A stretch of 8,347 bases of DNA from an uncultured Chryseolinea sp. (GTDB lineage: Bacteria; Bacteroidota; Bacteroidia; Cytophagales; Cyclobacteriaceae). The position numbers were made by a program, and so were the translations under genes. Shown piece by piece: positions 4,999 to 8,347 of this stretch (position 1 is its first letter; the number at the start of each line of letters is the position of its first letter). The DNA lies in assembly GCA_946478915.1 (NCBI GenBank), contig CAMLER010000195.1:1-8347 (forward strand), given 5' to 3'. The notes beneath the pieces were generated by a model that did no database searches, was not told where the DNA came from, and saw nothing but the letters and a program-made list of their open reading frames with translations.

Positions 4999-5988
4999 TT
5001 ACCTTTTTTCTTCTTTAATAAGGCTCGTTATATATGCTATCTCCTGTCCAACTTCGACCACATGATCAGGCTGAACTCCCTCTTGCTCCCAGGTGATTTC
5101 TGTTCCCGGAAGTGTAGGCGCGGCTGTTGATACTGAAACAAAGAGATGTTCATTAACGGGATACCAAGAATTCATGTGCGCGGCGCCGGCAGAGCGCTGG
5201 CCAACTATGATGGCTCTCTTCCTTGACTGCAATGCAAAAGCAAAGGCTTCAGCTGCTGAAACGGTGCCGCGGTTGATCATAATATACAGTGGCTTTTCAT
5301 ATTTTGGCTCAAGAAGCCATGATACTGTTTTGGAAATATGATTCTCACCCTCGCGATTTTTAAATTCGAGAAGGGGCGTTTCTTTCGGTAGGAAATAACT
5401 TTCAAATACATCCCCTATTGCACTTCCACCACCACTGTTATGCTGAAGATCGATAATTAGCGCCTGTGTGTTTGCGACAAATTTCATGGATCCAAAGAGT
5501 ATCGGCAGGCTTTTTTCTGAGAGATTGATGTTGGACAGCTTGATGTATCCGATGTTTCCTTCAAGAACTTTTACCTCTTTGAATCCGAAATTATTTCTCA
5601 CGGCTTCCTCACCATAGAAGAATGAGTTATAAGTCTGTTCATCTTGAGCGTCTTTCTTTACGGCTAAGAGTTCCTGCACTTTCGTCGGATTGTATTTCAC
5701 GAATAAGTGTCCATCATTACTGAAATCTCGCAGCACTTTTGTAACGATCGAATCAAGTGCTTTCCAACTTTCGACATTCTTGAAGGTGCCTTTTTTGGAT
5801 TCATGCAACAGATGCTTGCTGATCTCCTGGCCTTTAGTTGGGAATACGTATTTGCGTTTTATGATTTCTGAAATACTCTGAATTGCACTCTCTACCTCGC
5901 GAGAAGAAGGGACTTGGGCATATAGATGAAGGGTTGTTAAAAGTGAGATAATACATAAGGCAATTGAAAGTCTCATGGTTTTTTGCAT
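4999..5988 (-). CDS. Secreted S41 family peptidase (tricorn/IRBP-like, S41B type)
   Basis: A 329-residue exported protease. It has a signal peptide (residues 1-24, hydrophobic core SIALCIISLLTTL, likely cleavage after LYA), an alpha-helical N-terminal region (about 30-125), then the S41 core: GYIKL (147-151), IIDLQHNSGGG (178-188) and the nucleophile motif GTVSAAEAFAFAL (Ser244). The lysine that usually follows in C-terminal processing peptidases is missing: VGQRSAGAAH (262-271) replaces the GK. Instead His94 (NDGHLFV) and Glu301 or Glu303 (WEQEGVQPD) suggest a Ser-His-Glu arrangement as in tricorn-like members. No PDZ domain is evident. It acts in the periplasm or outside the cell on unknown protein substrates. 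A second ATG at codon 5 is possible. No partner gene is adjacent. Confidence 0.87.
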   Translation of the reverse strand: MQKTMRLSIALCIISLLTTLHLYAQVPSSREVESAIQSISEIIKRKYVFPTKGQEISKHLLHESKKGTFKNVESWKALDSIVTKVLRDFSNDGHLFVKYNPTKVQELLAVKKDAQDEQTYNSFFYGEEAVRNNFGFKEVKVLEGNIGYIKLSNINLSEKSLPILFGSMKFVANTQALIIDLQHNSGGGSAIGDVFESYFLPKETPLLEFKNREGENHISKTVSWLLEPKYEKPLYIMINRGTVSAAEAFAFALQSRKRAIIVGQRSAGAAHMNSWYPVNEHLFVSVSTAAPTLPGTEITWEQEGVQPDHVVEVGQEIAYITSLIKEEKR

Positions 5989-6064
5989 TTTTTTAATTCA
6001 AAATTGCCAAACCGGTCGTTACCAAAATTGTATGAAATTAGCTGCGTTAAAAGAATTTTGATTA

Positions 6065-6077
6065 CGCTAGATTAGCG
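6065..6077. repeat. Perfect 13-bp palindrome upstream of S41 gene
   Basis: CGCTA-GAT-TAGCG lies 77 bp upstream of the peptidase start codon. It shares the GAT centre with the palindrome at 3020-3036, although the arms differ. It may be an operator or chance. Confidence 0.3.
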
Positions 6078-6193
6078 GGCAGGTCAGTCCATTAACGTCC
6101 GAATTTGCAGGGTTATTGATAATTAGTCTTGAGAGCGAATAAATGTGCCTTTCCGTCCGTGAGCCTTTTTTTCGTTCAAGAAGGCATGTTTTT

Positions 6194-6215
6194 GTATGTC
6201 GTCCCTACGGGACTC
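6194..6215 (+). repeat. Cluster 4, extra forward palindromic repeat
   Basis: GTATGTC followed by a GTCCC-TAC-GGGAC hairpin with a 3-base loop, like the first repeat of the window. It lacks the TTTCTACC arm and lies about 20 bp before the paired element. Confidence 0.75.
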
Positions 6216-6234
6216 GTGATGTATATCGTTATTA

Positions 6235-6434
6235 TTTCTACCAATATGTCGTCCCTAGCGGGACTCCGCTCAGTGTGCTTTGAACCTTTCTTGACCTAAA
6301 ATAATGGCCCATAAGTTTTGAATGCCACGACCTTTGTAGATTAGAGTTACCATTGGCTGCATTGGGAAGCACGTCATTAGAAATAAGGAATGATAATCGT
6401 CCCGAAGTCCCTTTAGGGACGACATATCGTAGAA
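6235..6434. mobile_element. Transposase-free inverted REP pair (REPIN/MITE-like)
   Basis: A forward repeat (6235-6266, starting TTTCTACCAATATGTC, stem GTCCC-TAGC-GGGAC) faces a reverse repeat (6404-6434, stem GTCCC-TTTA-GGGAC, ending ATATCGTAGAAA) across a 137-bp spacer. The ends therefore form terminal inverted repeats of about 30 bp around a 200-bp element with no gene. A further forward repeat lies at 6194-6215. The spacer does not resemble those of clusters 1-3. This is the expected form of a non-autonomous element moved in trans by the transposase encoded at 635 or 1847; movement itself is inferred. Confidence 0.7.
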
Positions 6435-6454
6435 AAATTGAAGGAGGCGACGGT

Positions 6455-6531
6455 GAGTGCCGTCAGGCATGGAATATTGGCAGAAGAATGGAACCCGTAG
6501 AATATATAGTGCCCGTCAGACATGAAATATT
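6455..6531 (-). repeat. Cluster 4, two decayed reverse palindromic repeats
   Basis: Copies at 6455-6478 and 6508-6531 align to the reverse repeat at 464-487. In the first, the stem is GTGCC/GGCAT: both members of one C-G pair have changed to G-C, which keeps the pairing. The second has one extra base in the stem and poorer pairing. They lie 46-122 bp beyond the stop codon of the minus-strand AraC-type gene and may affect its mRNA end. Confidence 0.5.
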
Positions 6532-6576
6532 TTCGGGTCATCATGTGATGTTGACACGGATTGGCTATGCGCAAAG

Positions 6577-7353
6577 CTACAAGCGCCGGTACTCCGTTGG
6601 AGTAAACCCCGTTGCATCTTTAAAAGCTCTTATAAAATGACTTTGATCGAAGAACCCACATTCAAGCGCAATTTCTGTGAGTGATTTCATGGAATTCTTG
6701 ATCAATGAAACAGCTTTGTCGATCTTGATCTTCCGGGAATATTCACCCAAAGTACAACGGAAGTATTTTGGGAAACTTTTCGAAATAGTTACCGGGTGAA
6801 GATCTAGTTCATTAGACAATTCAGCTAATGAAACATTTTCATTCCAACGGTCACGGAGGACCTCATCAATTTGCGCAGCCCATTTTGGTGAAATGCGTTC
6901 GCTTTTTCCGTGGAGATGTTCAAATGTATTAAGTAACAATGCTTTTATCGAAGTTTCTGAATCATTGTCGTTGATCAGGCATTCCTTGTACACCTTCAAC
7001 ACAAGAAATTTAGTGTGAGCAGGCGATAACACTGAGAATTTGAGATCGTGGTGACGTAGAAATTTATCATCTACCTCAATGTTAATATTTTTCGAAGGGT
7101 GGGCAGTGTTTAGATTCCTGTGCAACAGACCGGCTGGATAAATCAGTAAATTTCCGGGGAGGATCTGCTCTTCATGATTTTTTCGCTGCTCACGGTTGCC
7201 ACCTTGCAAGATGTAGCTGATATGATTGTTGACATGATAATGCCAGCCCTCCGAAACTTTTTCGGTGTATTCAGTTTCGGTTACAGCAATTCCATCCAGG
7301 GAAAATGATCTTCGGTTGTTCCCGAGGTACGTTGCTCTTTCCAGTTGGATCAT
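6577..7353 (-). CDS. AraC family transcriptional regulator with N-terminal cupin domain
   Basis: A DNA-binding regulator of 258 residues. Residues about 18-95 look like a cupin sensor (GWHYHVNNHISYILQGG and PGNLLIYPAGLLHRN), which in this class may bind a small ligand or metal through its histidines. Residues about 160-258 form the AraC DNA-binding domain, with the first helix-turn-helix around VSLAELSNELDLHPVTISKSF and the second within KSLTEIALECGFFDQSHFIRAFK, followed by GFTPTEYRRL. The protein has the full AraC C-terminal signature. The ligand and targets cannot be read from the sequence. It is transcribed divergently from the Crp-type gene across a 206-bp gap. The ATG at 7353 gives the expected short N-terminus before the cupin. 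A TTAATTTG box about 30 bp upstream might be a -7 element. Confidence 0.9.
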   Translation of the reverse strand: MIQLERATYLGNNRRSFSLDGIAVTETEYTEKVSEGWHYHVNNHISYILQGGNREQRKNHEEQILPGNLLIYPAGLLHRNLNTAHPSKNINIEVDDKFLRHHDLKFSVLSPAHTKFLVLKVYKECLINDNDSETSIKALLLNTFEHLHGKSERISPKWAAQIDEVLRDRWNENVSLAELSNELDLHPVTISKSFPKYFRCTLGEYSRKIKIDKAVSLIKNSMKSLTEIALECGFFDQSHFIRAFKDATGFTPTEYRRL

Positions 7354-7510
7354 AATTGAGATTCCTTGTCAACTTTCCATTCAAATTAACGGTGCATGAC
7401 TCATATTTTGTTATCAAATTGCTGGAAGTATTTACAGAATTAATTGTATTCAAGCATTTCTGGGCATGAGACCATCCTTTCTCCTGGAAGATCATCCCTT
7501 ACCCCGCCTT

Positions 7511-7540
7511 TTGCAAGTCTCTCGCTAAAGGATTATACTC
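7511..7540 (+). promoter_or_regulatory. Possible promoter of the Crp-type gene
   Basis: TTG at 7511-7513 and TATACT at about 7534-7539 are 20 bases apart. This spacing suits Bacteroidota promoters, but the -7 box lacks the preferred TTTG. It would place transcription start about 15 bases before the ATG. Confidence 0.25.
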
Positions 7541-7559
7541 GTCCTGCATTCGATAAAAA

Positions 7560-8138
7560 ATGTCTTCTCCAGCCTCCCTTCGCCAGCAAATGGAAAAGAT
7601 CATCGCCCTCACAGACGATGAGTTTGAATACATCAACTCGCACTTTGTTTACAGGAAATTGAAGAAACACCAGTTTGCTGTACAGGAAGGACAACCTGTA
7701 CACGACGACTTCTTTGTCCTGAAGGGTTGCCTGAAATCGTACCAAACCGACGAAAGCGGCAAAGAACACATCATCCAGTTCGGGCTCCCCGACTGGTGGA
7801 TAACAGACTACGAAGCCTACTACTTTCAAAAAAATGCGACGGTAAACATAGATTGTATCGAAGACAGCGAGCTGCTTTGCCTTTCCTATAAAAACAGGGA
7901 GAAGCTGTGCGCCGAAATGCACAAGGTCGAACACTTCTTCCGAAAGAAAACCAACCGGAGAAACGTCGCCTTGCAGCAGCGAATCCTGTCGTTGATGAGT
8001 ATCAGCGCCAAGGAACGGTACGACAAACTCCTCGAACAATACCCACAACTTTTTCAAAAAGTCCCAAAACGCCTCATCGCCCAATACCTCGGTGTCACGC
8101 GCGAAACATTGAGCCGGTTCAGCGCTTCGGAAAAGTGA
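7560..8138 (+). CDS. Crp/Fnr family transcriptional regulator
   Basis: A 192-residue regulator with a cyclic-nucleotide-binding-like beta-barrel (about 26-112, including VQEGQPVHDDFFVLKGCLKSY) and a C-terminal winged helix. The recognition region is VPKRLIAQYLGVTRETLSRF (168-187). The barrel lacks the phosphate-binding cassette arginine pattern of cAMP-binding CRP: it has QFGLPDWWITDYEAYYF instead. It is therefore probably not a cAMP sensor, and its ligand is unknown. Four or five basic residues (FRKKTNRR) lie near the end of the linker helix. No Fnr-type cysteine cluster is seen. It is shorter than E. coli CRP (about 210) but typical of the Bacteroidota group. It is followed 92 bp downstream by a YceI-like gene on the same strand, which it may regulate. 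The ATG is directly after an A-run. Confidence 0.88.
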   Translation: MSSPASLRQQMEKIIALTDDEFEYINSHFVYRKLKKHQFAVQEGQPVHDDFFVLKGCLKSYQTDESGKEHIIQFGLPDWWITDYEAYYFQKNATVNIDCIEDSELLCLSYKNREKLCAEMHKVEHFFRKKTNRRNVALQQRILSLMSISAKERYDKLLEQYPQLFQKVPKRLIAQYLGVTRETLSRFSASEK

Positions 8139-8142
8139 TCTA

Positions 8143-8163
8143 CCTCACAAAAAACCTGTGAGG
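8143..8163. promoter_or_regulatory. Inverted repeat between Crp-type and YceI-like genes
   Basis: CCTCACA (8143-8149) and TGTGAGG (8157-8163) form a perfect 7-bp inverted repeat around AAAAACC, starting 5 bases after the regulator's stop codon. Lack of a T-run makes a standard terminator unlikely. TCACA-N7-TGTGA is the everted form of a CRP-type half-site arrangement, so it may be an operator for the neighbouring regulator or a transcript hairpin. Confidence 0.45.
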
Positions 8164-8230
8164 CACATCCTCGTATTGATCTTGTCTTCCAGTCAACTTT
8201 GTGCCATTCATTCACCAAAACAAAAATGAC

Positions 8231-8347
8231 ATGGCTACCTTTGAAATTCAGAAAGAAAGCAGTACCGTAAACTGGACAGGCAAGAAAGTACTGGGTCTGC
8301 ACACCGGCACCATCAACATCAGCCGGGGACAAATTGACATCGCCAAT
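8231..8347 (+). CDS. YceI-like family protein (N-terminal part, cut by window edge)
   Basis: The first 39 codons read MATFEIQKESSTVNWTG, then KKVLGLHTGTINISRGQIDI. The STVNWTGKKVLG...HTGTI block is typical of the YceI lipocalin-like fold, which binds polyisoprenoid-type ligands in some members. No signal peptide is present, so this would be a cytoplasmic variant. The rest of the gene lies outside the window. ATG 8231 is chosen over the ATG at 8226 because the latter is in another frame and stops quickly. CAACTTTG at 8194-8201 could be a weak -7 box. The position downstream of the Crp-type gene suggests co-regulation. Confidence 0.7.
   Translation, partial: MATFEIQKESSTVNWTGKKVLGLHTGTINISRGQIDIAN

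Larger units (their letters stand above)
5989..6576. other. Intergenic region between AraC-type and S41 genes
   Basis: These 588 bp have no supported gene. They contain a short perfect hairpin CGCTA-GAT-TAGCG at 6065-6077, and the transposase-free palindromic cluster 4 (6194-6531). Both neighbouring genes are on the minus strand, so the region is the 3' flank of the AraC-type gene and the 5' flank of the peptidase gene. I could not identify a convincing promoter for the peptidase. Confidence 0.6.

Noticed and set aside
6163..6185. Hairpin GCCTT...AAGGC as a terminator or operator
   Set aside because: The stem is only five pairs around a 13-base loop with a homopolymer T-run inside, which is weak and probably chance.
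7533..8084. A 183-codon minus-strand frame
   Set aside because: It is antisense to the Crp-type gene, which has intact domain motifs. The antisense protein resembles nothing I recognise.
8143..8163. Classical CRP binding site
   Set aside because: CRP sites are TGTGA-N6-TCACA. Here the half-sites face the other way with 7 bases between, so it was recorded only as an inverted repeat.

Overview
The window looks like chromosomal DNA from a member of the Bacteroidota, probably a Chitinophagia- or Cytophagia-type genome. The evidence is a moderate-GC, AT-rich intergenic style, genes without clear Shine-Dalgarno sequences, an N-terminal signal peptide ending LYAQ, a Bacteroidota-style Crp-like regulator, and an IS200-type Y1 transposase paired with short palindromic repeats around GTCCC-TRRC-GGGAC. 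The assignment rests on reading the sequence, not on a database search.

Positions 1-2910 are a REP/RAYT island. Two identical 160-codon Y1 (HUH) transposase genes (635-1117 and 1847-2329) alternate with three clusters of palindromic repeats. Each cluster has forward repeats, a spacer of about 160-170 bp, then reverse repeats. The layout is cluster, transposase, cluster, transposase, cluster. Bases 167-1410 recur at 1379-2622 with a period of 1212 bp and no difference that I can find, so the second transposase is a recent tandem duplicate or an assembly error. Bases 1379-1410 are the junction: sequence to their left matches the third cluster and sequence to their right matches the first, which places the exchange inside a repeat arm. 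A separate cluster without a transposase lies at 6194-6531.

Positions 3050-3412 encode a small DUF2200 protein, preceded by a perfect 17-bp palindrome. Positions 3413-3928 are non-coding but highly structured. They carry a second, unrelated palindromic repeat family (CCCCGAAGGGG-like cores followed by TTGAAC or TTCAAC), long direct repeats and three successive stem-loops. A YihY/BrkB-type six-helix membrane protein follows (3929-4834).

The second half holds two minus-strand genes. One is a secreted S41 peptidase of the tricorn/IRBP-like type (4999-5988). The other is an AraC-type regulator with a cupin domain (6577-7353). Divergent from the AraC gene is a Crp/Fnr-type regulator (7560-8138), followed on the same strand by the start of a YceI-like gene (8231 to the window edge). 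A perfect 7-bp inverted repeat lies between the last two. The regulator and YceI gene may form a regulatory pair, but the other genes show no obvious shared pathway. The most unusual content is the transposase/palindrome island and the structured region at 3413-3928.
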